Shown here: piece after piece, positions 25,568 through 35,131 of the stretch
Layout of the letters: the number at the start of each line of letters is the position of its first letter
Position numbering within the stretch: the first letter of the stretch is position 1
NCBI RefSeq assembly: GCF_018861905.1
Contig: NZ_JAHLDU010000008.1
Location: 1-64,000 of the forward strand
DNA from: Clostridium sp. DSM 17811
Lineage (GTDB): Bacteria > Bacillota > Clostridia > Clostridiales > Clostridiaceae
Length of the DNA stretch: 64,000 nt
Direction: 5' to 3'
The notes under the pieces: model-generated
Seen by the model: only the letters and a program-made list of their open reading frames with translations
The model's database searches: none
Told to the model about the DNA's origin: nothing
Translations under genes and position numbers: made by a program

Positions 25568-27118
25568 ATGGATAATTTAAATGAGATTCTTCTTTCTGAA
25601 ATTGAAGGGTTTAGAGCACTTGGTAATAAATTTTTAAGTGGTGAAATGAGTAAGATGGATTTTAAAGGAGCTTCCGGTGGTATGGGAGTATATGCCCAGA
25701 GTAGTGGCAAGGATTTTATGGTAAGATTTAGAATGCCAGCTGGGATAGCTTCTATAAGGGATCTTAAACAAATTTATGACTTTGCAAATAGATATAAAGT
25801 AGAAAATATACATATAACTACTCGTCAAGCAATGCAATTACATGGAATTACTATAGATGAAGTTTGTAATATTATGAAGGAAGGTATAAACAAAGACTTA
25901 TACGTAAGGGGTTCAGGTGGTAATTATCCTAGAAATGTTTCTGCATCACCACTATCTGGGGTAGAAAAAAATGAGGTTTTTGATATATCACCTTATGCAA
26001 CTGCAGTGGGTAAACATTTTTTAAATAAGATATATACATATAAACTACCAAGAAAATTTAAAGTTGCATTTTCAAGTAACGACAAGGATGAGTCACACGT
26101 AACTGCTACTGATTTAGGGTTTTTAGCGGTTATTGAAAATGGCACCCAATATTTCAAAGTATACTTAGGTGGTGGAATAGGAAACAATTCAAGACTATCT
26201 GTTTCCAGTGGTCAATTAATAAATCCTGAGGATATTCTATACCATGTTGAAGCATTAACTGAGCTTTTTATTAATGAAGGCGATTATGTAAATAAGGGAA
26301 AAGCTCGTATAAGATATATTAAGGAAAGAATGGGCGATGAGAAATTTATAAATTGTTATAACAGTTATTTGGAGAAGGTTAAGGCTAAAGGCAATTTGAA
26401 GATTAAGGTAGAAACTAAGGTTTATGATAAGACTGGTATTGAAACTTCTATAAAAAGTCCAAGACTAATCTCACAAAAACAAAATGGGTTATATAGTGTG
26501 TATGTTCATCCAATGGGAGGACAATTAAAAACACAGTATTTAAAACTAATAATAGATAAAATAGAAGGTATGGATGATGTAGAAATAAGATTAACTATGT
26601 CAGAAGGATTATACATTAGAAATTTGAATGGTAAAGAAGCACAAATATTACTTGACTTAACAGAGGGAATGGGTGGAAATACTTCACTTGAATATTCTAC
26701 TTGCTGCATTGGAGTTCCCACTTGTCAAATGGGAATACTAGAAAGCCAGACTACTTTAAAGGATATTTTAAGCTATTTTAAAGAAAAGAACTTCACAAAA
26801 GATATATTGCCACCTGTTCATATATCCGGATGCACTAATTCTTGCTCCGTACATGAAATAGGAACAATTGGATTTCGTGGTAAAAAGAAAAAAATTCAAG
26901 ATGAACTTACAAATGTATTTGAATTACATATTGGTGGAGATCTTGGGATAGGTAAAACAAAGCTCGGTAAAATTTATGGAGATATTAAACAAGTGGATGT
27001 GCCAGAATTTTTATTTGAACTTGCAAGTGCCGTAGATAATTCAAACAAAGACTTCACTACTTGGATGGAACAAAACGTGGATGAGTTTAATGAAATAGTA
27101 ACTAAATATATAGTATAA
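25568..27118 (+). CDS. Siroheme nitrite/sulfite reductase family protein
   Basis: This cytoplasmic siroheme and [4Fe-4S] hemoprotein has 516 residues. The cluster/siroheme ligands are CIGVPTC (C-x5-C) and CTNSC (C-x3-C) in the C-terminal half. N-terminal ferredoxin-like half-domains carry NIHITTRQAMQLHGI and RGSGGNYPRNVSASPLSGV. The architecture is that of ferredoxin-dependent sulfite or nitrite reductases, and the six-electron reduction of either is possible. A LysR gene diverges upstream, as is common for assimilatory sulfite reductase. ATG 25568 is chosen over ATG 25559, which abuts the AAAGGA site. No other sulfate-assimilation or siroheme gene is in the window. Confidence 0.88.
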   Translation: MDNLNEILLSEIEGFRALGNKFLSGEMSKMDFKGASGGMGVYAQSSGKDFMVRFRMPAGIASIRDLKQIYDFANRYKVENIHITTRQAMQLHGITIDEVCNIMKEGINKDLYVRGSGGNYPRNVSASPLSGVEKNEVFDISPYATAVGKHFLNKIYTYKLPRKFKVAFSSNDKDESHVTATDLGFLAVIENGTQYFKVYLGGGIGNNSRLSVSSGQLINPEDILYHVEALTELFINEGDYVNKGKARIRYIKERMGDEKFINCYNSYLEKVKAKGNLKIKVETKVYDKTGIETSIKSPRLISQKQNGLYSVYVHPMGGQLKTQYLKLIIDKIEGMDDVEIRLTMSEGLYIRNLNGKEAQILLDLTEGMGGNTSLEYSTCCIGVPTCQMGILESQTTLKDILSYFKEKNFTKDILPPVHISGCTNSCSVHEIGTIGFRGKKKKIQDELTNVFELHIGGDLGIGKTKLGKIYGDIKQVDVPEFLFELASAVDNSNKDFTTWMEQNVDEFNEIVTKYIV

Positions 27119-27146
27119 AGAAATTAAATAACATAGACAGATAATT

Positions 27147-27190
27147 AAGAATAGGATATATGGGCTTAACCATATACTCTATTCTTTTTT
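27147..27190 (+). terminator. Terminator after the sulfite reductase gene
   Basis: AAGAATAG-GA-TATATGG pairs with CCATATA-CT-CTATTCTT around a 6-base loop, followed by T6. Confidence 0.75.
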
Positions 27191-27345
27191 GATTCACTTA
27201 GAGAAAAGTAACATGAAAACGACTAATAAGCAACTTTAAATACATATATATTATGCATGTATGACTATTTGAATTATAACGTTAATTATCTACCGTTAGA
27301 AGTATAAATTTGGCTATATTTCGTCAAAAATAGATTAATTATAGG

Positions 27346-27374
27346 TTGAAATGTTAGAATTAATAATATATAAT
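27346..27374 (+). promoter_or_regulatory. Promoter of the APC permease gene
   Basis: TTGAAA and TATAAT are separated by 17 bases, about 38 bases before the expected start-codon region. No operator is obvious. Confidence 0.7.
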
Positions 27375-27417
27375 AGAGAAATATTGTATAAATAAATTAG
27401 ACTACAGAGGTGCATTT

Positions 27418-29256
27418 ATGTTTTCAAAGATAAGAGAAATACTAATAGGTAAGACATTAAAAACAGAAGAATTAGAAGGAGAAAAATTAAACGTTTTATG
27501 GGGACTACCTATATTATCCAGTGATGCAGTTTCCTCCGTTGCATATGCAGGTGAGGAAATTTTAATTGTGTTAATTGGAGTTATGGGTTCTATGGCATAT
27601 AGATATATGTTTTATGCTGCATTGTGTATTGTTTTACTATTGCTCATACTCGTTTTTTCATACATGCAAACCATTGATAGCTACCCATCTGGTGGAGGAT
27701 CATACATAGTTGCAAAGGATAATCTGGGAGTAACCCCAGGGCTTACTGCGGGAGCAGCTCTTACTGTAGGTTATGTACTTACAGTTGCTGTTAGTATAAG
27801 TGCTGGAACAGCTGCCATAACATCGGCTATGCCATTTTTGTATAAGTACAAAGTAGCTATAGCTCTTATAATGTTATTAATTATAACAATAGGGAATTTA
27901 AGAGGAACGAAGGAATCATCTAAACTTTTTGGAGTTCCAACATATATATTCATAGGCTCTTGTGTAGTGCTTATTGTTACTGGTCTTGTTAGACATTATG
28001 TTTTTGGTTATTCGCCACAGCCTTTATTTTCAATGCCAAGGCAAGTAGGTGATATTACATTATTTCTGTTTCTTCGTGCATTTGCTTCAGGTTGTAGTGG
28101 GTTAACGGGAGTTGAAGCTGTAAGTAATGGTATACCTAATTTTCAAGAACCATCACAAAAAAATGCAAAAACTGTTTTGGTTTTACTGGGTGGGTTAGTA
28201 TTTTTTATTTTTGTAGGATTATCTTTCTTAGCAACAATTTATCATGCAGTACCTGTTAATCATATGACAGTACTTGCTCAAATTACTCAGCAAGTTTTCG
28301 GAAAAAATATTTTCTTTTATGTTATTCAATTTACCACTGCAATTATTTTAATAATGGCTGCTAATACATCTTATGCAGGTCTTCCATTATTACTTTCTTT
28401 AATGGGAAATGATGGATATGTTCCGAGGCAATTTTCTCAAAGAGGAAAAAGATTAAGTTTTTCAAATGGAATAATAGTACTAGCTGTAGCTTCTGCAATA
28501 TTAATTATTGTTTTTCAAGGCGATACACATGCACTTTTACCGTTATATGCTGTTGGTGTATTTATATCTTTTACACTTTCTCAAGTTGGAATGTTCTTAA
28601 AGTGGAAAAGGGAAAAATCACTTGGTTGGAAATTTAAGGCGGCCGTAAACGGATTTGGTGCTGTTATAACTTTTATTACAGTAATACTTATAGGCATTAT
28701 AAAGTTTACTCAAGGTGCTTGGATTGTTTGTATCATATTACCAATGCTTGTTTATTTTATGTTAAAGATTAAGGAACATTATACTCATGTAGTGGAGCAA
28801 ATAAGATTAACAAATGACCTAAGACCCAAAGTTGGGTCAGTAACAAATAATGATCAGCATGTAATAATACTTTTAGGTACATTAAATAAATCATTCCTAA
28901 AGGCATTAAACTGTGCTAAATGTTTATCACAAAACGTTGTTGCATTTCATGTATCAACTGATCCTGAAATTACTCAAAAATTAAAAAGAAAGTGGAAAGA
29001 GTATAATCCAGGAATTCCATTAATAATAGAGCACTCCTCATATAGAGACGTAATGGAACCATTAATGAATTTTATACAATCAGAAGAGCGTTCTTCAAAA
29101 CATGGAGAAACAGTGACTGTAGTTTTAACGCAGTTTGTTATTACTAAATGGTGGCATAATTTACTTCATAACCAAACAGGGTATTTTATAAAGAGTCAAT
29201 TATATAAAAATAGAAATGTGGCAGTGCTTACAGTGCCGTATATAATAAAAGAGTAG
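27418..29256 (+). CDS. APC-superfamily permease with C-terminal cytoplasmic domain
   Basis: This integral membrane transporter has 612 residues. About twelve helices span residues 35-450, starting with the APC signature VLWGLPILSSDAVSSVAYAGEE. A hydrophilic C-terminal domain of about 150 residues contains HVIILLGTLNKSFLKAL and FHVSTDPE, which looks like a USP-type regulatory fold. This layout is common in Firmicute amino acid or potassium-linked APC permeases, but the substrate cannot be read. The gene is monocistronic, with a consensus promoter and a bidirectional terminator. AGAGGTG precedes ATG 27418. Confidence 0.88.
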   Translation: MFSKIREILIGKTLKTEELEGEKLNVLWGLPILSSDAVSSVAYAGEEILIVLIGVMGSMAYRYMFYAALCIVLLLLILVFSYMQTIDSYPSGGGSYIVAKDNLGVTPGLTAGAALTVGYVLTVAVSISAGTAAITSAMPFLYKYKVAIALIMLLIITIGNLRGTKESSKLFGVPTYIFIGSCVVLIVTGLVRHYVFGYSPQPLFSMPRQVGDITLFLFLRAFASGCSGLTGVEAVSNGIPNFQEPSQKNAKTVLVLLGGLVFFIFVGLSFLATIYHAVPVNHMTVLAQITQQVFGKNIFFYVIQFTTAIILIMAANTSYAGLPLLLSLMGNDGYVPRQFSQRGKRLSFSNGIIVLAVASAILIIVFQGDTHALLPLYAVGVFISFTLSQVGMFLKWKREKSLGWKFKAAVNGFGAVITFITVILIGIIKFTQGAWIVCIILPMLVYFMLKIKEHYTHVVEQIRLTNDLRPKVGSVTNNDQHVIILLGTLNKSFLKALNCAKCLSQNVVAFHVSTDPEITQKLKRKWKEYNPGIPLIIEHSSYRDVMEPLMNFIQSEERSSKHGETVTVVLTQFVITKWWHNLLHNQTGYFIKSQLYKNRNVAVLTVPYIIKE

Positions 29257-29261
29257 AAATT

Positions 29262-29291
29262 AAAAATCATTAGCCGAGGCTAATGATTTTT
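29262..29291. terminator. Bidirectional terminator
   Basis: AAAAATCATTAGCC and GGCTAATGATTTTT arms with a 2-base loop end both the permease and the convergent flippase-like gene. Confidence 0.85.
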
Positions 29292-29296
29292 CTGAT

Positions 29297-30286
29297 TTAT
29301 TTCTTTTTAAGTGCATAAAACCCAAAAATTATACAGGAGTAAAAAGTAATTAACCTCCATAACAATATACCGGCCATTATATTACTAGCTGCAAAAAACA
29401 AACTAAAACAAATATAGAAAGCGCCTTCCGCGCCTCCCATGGCTCCAGGTGATGGTATAACAGCTGTTATCATCATTATGAAAGAAGTTCCCGCTATCAT
29501 ACTACCAATGCTAGCACCCTTCATTCCAAAACTAAGATAGATAAAATAAGGAATAATAAAATATATTGTTAGCTGCAGCGTTGTATATATAACAGCTTCA
29601 AAAATTAATCCTTTACTATGTTTTGCTATTTGCATATTATCATGGAATTGATCTAAATTCTGGTTAATATCTACTTCTAATTTTGATACATTTTTTACAA
29701 ATTTAAACTTTCGTAATATTTTAGATAAAATATTTATAAATTTGTGTGTTAATTTACGATACTTCGAAAAAATAATTAAACATACAATTACACTAGCATG
29801 AACTAAAAAACCTATGCCTATTAAATAAAATAAATTGCTGGTTTTTCGTCTAAAAAAATCTAATTTCCAAAATATAAGAACTAGAGAGTATATAGTTAAT
29901 ATAGCTTGATACATAATAAATTTAATCATAAGCGCTGAACCAGCTTTGCCAGCGGCCACTCCTTGTTTAGTAAGTGCATATAATTGCATTGGTTGACCAC
30001 CAGATGCAAAGGGAGTAATTGAATTAAAATATTGCCCAATAAGAGTGACTTTAAAAGCTTCTTTAAATTTATAGTCCTTTTTCATTAGAAATACAGTTAC
30101 TTGTAAGATTCTAGCTTCACAAACCCAATATAAAAACATGGAGAAAATAGCCGCAATTAGCCATTGAATATGTAAGTTTTTCATTTGATGAATCAAATCC
30201 ATCCAACCATGTGTGAATATAATTAATAGTATAAAAATACCCACAGAGGCTATACCTAATATCAAATTAAATTTATATTTTTTCAT
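29297..30286 (-). CDS. Flippase-like / lysylphosphatidylglycerol synthase TM-region protein
   Basis: This polytopic membrane protein of 329 residues has about eight helices and belongs to the UPF0104 family, which is related to the membrane half of MprF. Typical blocks are FNSITPFASGGQPMQLYALT (about 89-108) and AVIPSPGAMGGAEGAFYICF near the end. It lacks the cytoplasmic lysyl-transferase domain of MprF, so it cannot make lysyl-PG by itself. Such proteins are presumed to move lipids across the bilayer. AGGTAAATTA precedes ATG 30286. No functional partner lies next to it. Confidence 0.85.
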   Translation of the reverse strand: MKKYKFNLILGIASVGIFILLIIFTHGWMDLIHQMKNLHIQWLIAAIFSMFLYWVCEARILQVTVFLMKKDYKFKEAFKVTLIGQYFNSITPFASGGQPMQLYALTKQGVAAGKAGSALMIKFIMYQAILTIYSLVLIFWKLDFFRRKTSNLFYLIGIGFLVHASVIVCLIIFSKYRKLTHKFINILSKILRKFKFVKNVSKLEVDINQNLDQFHDNMQIAKHSKGLIFEAVIYTTLQLTIYFIIPYFIYLSFGMKGASIGSMIAGTSFIMMITAVIPSPGAMGGAEGAFYICFSLFFAASNIMAGILLWRLITFYSCIIFGFYALKKK

Positions 30287-30355
30287 TAATTTACCTACCC
30301 TTTATTAATAATACTTTTATAAAAAAATCAAATACAATTATATTATCTAAATCTA

Positions 30356-30832
30356 CTAAAGAACTTTATAGAATGTTAACAAGACATTTTCTGGCAATCT
30401 AGTAGCGTAACATACGAAAATGTTATTCATCATCCATTTATATTTCTCACTGTATGTTTCGAAAATTGGAATTGTACGAAAATAATAAACGCTAGGATCA
30501 ACGAATTTACCGGCCTTTACATCTTCTATGTATTTGAATGGTACTGTGCGAATTCCATTGTTTTCAATGTAAATTGTAGCACCATCATCTAACTTAATAG
30601 CATATCTTGCCGAAAGTTCACATTTTCCATCTGGGCGGATAACTTGACTATCAATTCCTCCCGGAAGTACTTTCCCTTTAAAGCCAAGACCATTTACCTC
30701 ACCTGATAAAATAGGGATTAATTGACGTCTTCCAACTATATCATCTTGTCCAACCAAAATAGGTTTATCTACTACAATTGTAATGCTAAATACTTCAACA
30801 AATCCTACATCCTTAGTATCAACAGTTTTCAT
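30356..30832 (-). CDS. DUF3237 family protein
   Basis: This soluble protein of 158 residues belongs to the DUF3237 beta-barrel family of unknown function. The hallmark block GRRQLIPILSGEVNGLGF continues into KGKVLPGGIDSQVIRPDG (about 35-70). NNGIRTVPF and a conserved FRTIPIFETYSEKYKWM segment follow. ATG 30832 is chosen over an in-frame GTG at 30841, which overlaps the AAGGAGTG site. It is monocistronic. The neighbours give no hint of function. The enclosed barrel seen in this family suggests small-ligand binding, but this is not demonstrated. Confidence 0.82.
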   Translation of the reverse strand: MKTVDTKDVGFVEVFSITIVVDKPILVGQDDIVGRRQLIPILSGEVNGLGFKGKVLPGGIDSQVIRPDGKCELSARYAIKLDDGATIYIENNGIRTVPFKYIEDVKAGKFVDPSVYYFRTIPIFETYSEKYKWMMNNIFVCYATRLPENVLLTFYKVL

Positions 30833-30974
30833 TAGTTTCACTCCTTATATTTTTCATTTATTAAATTTGTAGAAATAATATTTAGCCTTAATTACAATTA
30901 TGTCTTAAATATTATATCACGAAATTTAAACTACATTCTTAAATTTAGCTTACATTATTTTTAAAATGTAAATT

Positions 30975-31010
30975 AAAAAAGGAGAGTGATTTAAAACCAC
31001 TCTCCTAAAA
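30975..31010 (-). terminator. Terminator of the YitT gene
   Basis: On the minus strand, AGGAGAGTG and CACTCTCCT arms are followed by T6; it lies about 20 bases after the stop. Confidence 0.85.
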
Positions 31011-31030
31011 TCATTGTTTCTAATTATAAT

Positions 31031-31888
31031 TTAATGAATAGCTCTTTTCTTATAACTCTTTCCAGTTGTTTCAACGCTACCTATAGTTATGAATGCATCT
31101 TCATCAAATCCATTTACAATAGATTTTAGTTTAGAAATCTCCAAACGAGATACAACAACATAAATTACATTTTTATATTCTCCTTCTTTTCCACCCTTAC
31201 CATAAAGGTAAGTCATTGCTCGACCAAGTCTAGCCATTATTGCCTCAGATATTTCTTCATGTTTATCTGAAATAATTACTACAGCTTTTGATTCATCAGT
31301 ACCTTCAATTATAATGTCAATAACTTTGATTACTATAAAATAGGTTATGAGAGAATACATAGCTCTATCCCAACCAAAAATTAAGCCTGCTGAAAGTAAT
31401 ATAAAGAAATTGAAGAACATAATTATCTCTCCAACTGAAAATTTAATTCTTTTGTCAAGTATTATTGCTACGATTTCTGTGCCATCGGTTGATCCACCGC
31501 TTCTCATTATGAGTCCTATGCCTAGTCCAACTAGTATTCCACCAAAAACTGCTGCCAATAGTATATCATGTGTTATTCCGGGAATTGGCTTAAGGATAGA
31601 TACACCTATAGAATAGCATATTACAGAAAAGATAGTTGATATGGTAAATGTTTTTCCGATTTGCTTATATCCAATTATAAAAAATGGTATATTTAGTATA
31701 AAAGTAAGTAGCCCAAGTGGTACGCTGATAAAATGATTTGCCATAATTGATATTCCAACTACTCCTCCATCAATTATGTTGTTAGGTATTAAAAATATTT
31801 CTAAGCCGATTGAATATAGTGTTGCGCCAAGCATTATAATAATTACTTTACTAAAGCTCGCGTAAAATTTTTTGAAGCGTTTAGTCAT
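31031..31888 (-). CDS. YitT family membrane protein
   Basis: This membrane protein of 285 residues has five or six helices in the first 180 residues (DUF161 part: NNIIDGGVVGISIMANHF, GLGIGLIMRSGGSTDGTEIV). A C-terminal cytoplasmic DUF2179 ferredoxin-like domain (about 200-280) follows, with GRAMTYLYGKGGKEGEYKNV. The family is widespread in Firmicutes, often in several copies, and its transport or sensory role is unresolved. GAGAGG precedes ATG 31888. It is monocistronic. Confidence 0.9.
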   Translation of the reverse strand: MTKRFKKFYASFSKVIIIMLGATLYSIGLEIFLIPNNIIDGGVVGISIMANHFISVPLGLLTFILNIPFFIIGYKQIGKTFTISTIFSVICYSIGVSILKPIPGITHDILLAAVFGGILVGLGIGLIMRSGGSTDGTEIVAIILDKRIKFSVGEIIMFFNFFILLSAGLIFGWDRAMYSLITYFIVIKVIDIIIEGTDESKAVVIISDKHEEISEAIMARLGRAMTYLYGKGGKEGEYKNVIYVVVSRLEISKLKSIVNGFDEDAFITIGSVETTGKSYKKRAIH

Positions 31889-32190
31889 CGAATAACCTCT
31901 CTTTTTAAATACGTACCTTAATTATAACCTATTTTTACATTTCATTCAAGTTAATTTGAAGCATAATCTATATTTTCTGATAATTATGATAAAAAGAATA
32001 TTGAATAATACAGTGTTAAAATTGCTATTTCTTATTTCTAAAATGAATTATTTATTAAATTAAAATGAATACTATTTTATTAAAATATGTAGAATTTGTT
32101 TAGTGTAGCGAATATATTGTATAAAAAGATTAATATAAAAAAGGTAAGAATGCTAATTGTTTTGAGAAAGATAAAATGGAGGAAAATAAA
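31889..32190. other. Divergent intergenic region
   Basis: This AT-rich 302-base gap separates the yitT-like gene and the cyclic-di-GMP gene. Weak promoter-like hexamers (TTGTTT near 32097 and TATAAA near 32120) may serve the plus-strand gene. No repeat, RNA motif or small gene was recognised. Confidence 0.4.
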
Positions 32191-33627
32191 ATGAGCCAAT
32201 TATCTGAAATTGAAGGGCTAAGGAAAGAGGATGTACAACATGAAAGAACTATAGAAGAAGCAATATTTTATAATGGACCAGATATGCACTATATTTATGA
32301 TCAACAAGGAAGATTAGTGAGGTGGAATGAAAAGTTTCAGGATATAACAGGTTACTCATCTGAGGAATTATCTAAAATGAGTCTTTTGGATTGGTATAAG
32401 GGTGATGAAAAAAGCTATAGAGCAATCATGGATTGTATTACTAGGGCTAGAAACGATGGATTCGGTGTTATTGATGCAGAACTGCAAAAGAATGATGGTA
32501 CAATAGTACCCGTGTATTTTAAAGCATTTACTTTATGTTTAAATGGACAAAAATATATTGAATGTAGAACAATTGATATAACGGAGCGTAAAAGAAAGGA
32601 GAAAGAGATTTGCTATCTAAGTTACCATGATCAGTTAACGGGGTTATATAATCGTAGGTTTTATGAAGAAGAGGTAACAAGACTTGATACGGAAAGGAAC
32701 CTTCCTATGACAATTGTTATGGGGGACGTAAATGGGTTAAAATTTATTAATGATTCCTTTGGACATGTCATGGGTGATAAACTTCTTAAAAAAGTAGCAA
32801 AAATAATAAGCCTGGGATGTAGGGCTGATGACATTATTGCTAGGTTTGGAGGGGATGAGTTTGTTATTATATTACCTAAAACGGATGCTTTTATAGCAGA
32901 AGAAATTATAAAACGAATAAAAACTTTGTCATTAAATGAAAAAGTTGGTTTCATTGATATATCTGTTTCTTTTGGGTATCAAACAAAGAATAATAAAGAA
33001 GAAAAAACTGAAGAAATATTAATAAATGCAGAAAATAATATGTACAATAATAAGCTTTTTGAGGGCCCGATTATGAAAGTGAAAACAATTAAGGCAATAA
33101 TAAATACCTTATATGAAGAAAATAAAGAAGAAGAAAAACATTCTCATGAGGTTTCGAAGTTATGCGGGAAAATGGGAGAAGCCCTTGGTTTGTCTCAATA
33201 TGAGGTCAATGAACTCAAGGAAGTTGGATTGCTCCATAATATAGGTAAAATTGCAATACATGAAAATGTATTTAATAAAACAGGCAAACTTACAAGTGAT
33301 GAATGGAAGAAAATTAAGAGTCACTGTGAAATAGGTTATAGAATGCTTAACACAGTAAATGGTATGTCCGACATGGCGATATACATATTATATCACCATG
33401 AAAGATGGGATGGATTAGGGTATCCAAAAGGATTAAAGGGAGCAGAGATACCAATAACGTCAAGAATTATAAATATAGCAGATGCATATGATTCAATGAG
33501 TAGAGATAGATGTTGTCGAAGTGCATTATCAATGGAGAATATCATAAAAGAATTACAAAAAAATGCAGGTCATCAATTTGATCCTGAACTAGTAAGTGTA
33601 TTTGTTAAAAAAATATTAGGAAAATAA
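32191..33627 (+). CDS. PAS-GGDEF-HD-GYP cyclic-di-GMP protein
   Basis: This bifunctional cyclic-di-GMP enzyme candidate has 478 residues and no membrane segment. A PAS sensor (about 20-135: MHYIYDQQGRLVRWNEKFQD) is followed by a diguanylate cyclase domain (about 140-290) with intact ARFGGDEF and an intact upstream inhibitory site R-A-D-D. A HD-GYP domain (about 300-478) has HHERWDGLGYP, but the HD doublet reads LLHNIGKI, that is HN. Aspartate to asparagine at a metal ligand may weaken phosphodiesterase activity. ATG 32191 is taken as the start because GGAGG at 32178 overlaps the ATG at 32176. PAS control by redox or a ligand is likely. Confidence 0.9.
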   Translation: MSQLSEIEGLRKEDVQHERTIEEAIFYNGPDMHYIYDQQGRLVRWNEKFQDITGYSSEELSKMSLLDWYKGDEKSYRAIMDCITRARNDGFGVIDAELQKNDGTIVPVYFKAFTLCLNGQKYIECRTIDITERKRKEKEICYLSYHDQLTGLYNRRFYEEEVTRLDTERNLPMTIVMGDVNGLKFINDSFGHVMGDKLLKKVAKIISLGCRADDIIARFGGDEFVIILPKTDAFIAEEIIKRIKTLSLNEKVGFIDISVSFGYQTKNNKEEKTEEILINAENNMYNNKLFEGPIMKVKTIKAIINTLYEENKEEEKHSHEVSKLCGKMGEALGLSQYEVNELKEVGLLHNIGKIAIHENVFNKTGKLTSDEWKKIKSHCEIGYRMLNTVNGMSDMAIYILYHHERWDGLGYPKGLKGAEIPITSRIINIADAYDSMSRDRCCRSALSMENIIKELQKNAGHQFDPELVSVFVKKILGK

Positions 33628-33641
33628 GTAGGGGAAGGCAT

Positions 33642-34904
33642 CTATGAAATCTTATCGGTATAAAGCAAAACTTTTGATACCTTATTACCATTTTCATACG
33701 TGATTCTAAATACATTTACATGGTTACCTGATACTTCATTATCAATGTTATACTTTTTATTGCTAAGACTTGCATTTGAGTACACATTAAATGTTAGATT
33801 TTCATTTCGAATTCCAGATTCTATAAAAATAGGATAAGAATATGTATTCTTAAATCTATAATCAAGAAGTCCAAAAGAGACTGTAGCATCAAGACCTTTC
33901 CCTATATAGCTACAAGGCAAACTATGATGATATCTTTCCACAGAGGCAATATTTGTTCTAAGTATTGCATTATAAAGTGTAGTTGAGACTTGGCACACTC
34001 CACCACCTAAGTCATCTACAACTTTGTCATTTACAATTCCTTTTGCTAACTTATAGCCTTTTTTAGCAGATCTTTCACCAACTACATCATTAAAGCTAAA
34101 AGTATTATTAGGCATAACTATATGCCCGTTTATAGAATCAGAAGCTACTCGAATATTTTCTGACCGACTTTCATTTGAACTGCCAAAGTTAGTGGTAGAA
34201 CTAGATATTAAAGTATTTATACCTTTTAAATTGTTTTTTTTAATTTTAGGTTCAACATTTATTAATTTAGACTCTATTAGTAAATTTTGTTCTTGTTTTA
34301 TATTTTCAACTTTAGTTTTTATTTCCTTTTTTAGACTAGCAGAATCTATACTATGACCATATTCTTCTTTAGTTACAATTAAATCTCCTAAATCGTTTCT
34401 AACAATAGTGGCATCTATAGCCTTCTTACTATTATCTTTAATAATATTATTAAGAACTGTATCTACAATATCATAGTTGTATGTATGATTAAGTGTAATA
34501 TTTTTCTTGCCAGGAGAGGTTATAGCAAAATATTTTTTTAGTGAATTACCTTCTCTTCCAATATCATAAGCTTTATCAACTGCGAGACTATAATCATATT
34601 TCATATCAACTTTAGATAAAGCAATAGTATATTGTTTATTATTAATTTTTATTGTTATATTTTTTTTAGCAATGCTATTATTATGTTTTTGAATGATAGC
34701 ATTGCTAGCTTCTGTTTTAGTTTTTCCACCTATATTTGTATCTTCGACCCATACTTGTGGATATATTTTTAATTTATATTTTGAAATAGCATTATGAATA
34801 AGAATACTTTGTAGTAATAATAGAAATAGGACTACACCAATTATAATAGATACCGGTTTTTTTATCTTTTTATTTCTAGGACTTTTGACAATATTTGTGA
34901 TCAT
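33642..34904 (-). CDS. VanW family protein with peptidoglycan-binding-like domain
   Basis: This exported, membrane-anchored protein has 420 residues. One N-terminal helix (about 19-38) is followed by a PG-binding-4-like region (about 50-215, GGKTKTEASNAIIQ). The VanW domain (about 235-400) has FSFNDVVGERSAKKGYKLAK, DDLGGGVCQVSTTLYNAILR, and ERYHHSLPCSYIGKGLDATV. VanW-domain proteins occur with vancomycin-resistance clusters and as common cell-wall proteins in clostridia; no van genes are here, so ordinary wall metabolism is likely. GGAG precedes ATG 34904. It converges on the cyclic-di-GMP gene with only 14 bases between stops and no visible terminator. Confidence 0.9.
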   Translation of the reverse strand: MITNIVKSPRNKKIKKPVSIIIGVVLFLLLLQSILIHNAISKYKLKIYPQVWVEDTNIGGKTKTEASNAIIQKHNNSIAKKNITIKINNKQYTIALSKVDMKYDYSLAVDKAYDIGREGNSLKKYFAITSPGKKNITLNHTYNYDIVDTVLNNIIKDNSKKAIDATIVRNDLGDLIVTKEEYGHSIDSASLKKEIKTKVENIKQEQNLLIESKLINVEPKIKKNNLKGINTLISSSTTNFGSSNESRSENIRVASDSINGHIVMPNNTFSFNDVVGERSAKKGYKLAKGIVNDKVVDDLGGGVCQVSTTLYNAILRTNIASVERYHHSLPCSYIGKGLDATVSFGLLDYRFKNTYSYPIFIESGIRNENLTFNVYSNASLSNKKYNIDNEVSGNHVNVFRITYENGNKVSKVLLYTDKIS

Positions 34905-35131
34905 AGTAGTTGCTCCTTTTTTACAATTAATATTATATATTCCATATATAATATTAAAACTATTATAGAAATTTTACAATGGAAGTAATGCTTTACATTA
35001 AATTAATTATTTTAATGAATATTAAAAGTACGTAGTGTATTCTGAAAATATTTTTGCCCTATATTCTAACTTATCTGTTATATAGCATAGACTTAAATAT
35101 GGTATTATTTTTAAAACTGGAGGACTTTTTG

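Noticed and set aside
33642-34904. VanW as a sign of a vancomycin-resistance cluster
   Set aside because: No vanH, vanA-type ligase, vanX, vanY or vanRS pair is adjacent; VanW-domain proteins are common wall proteins in clostridia.
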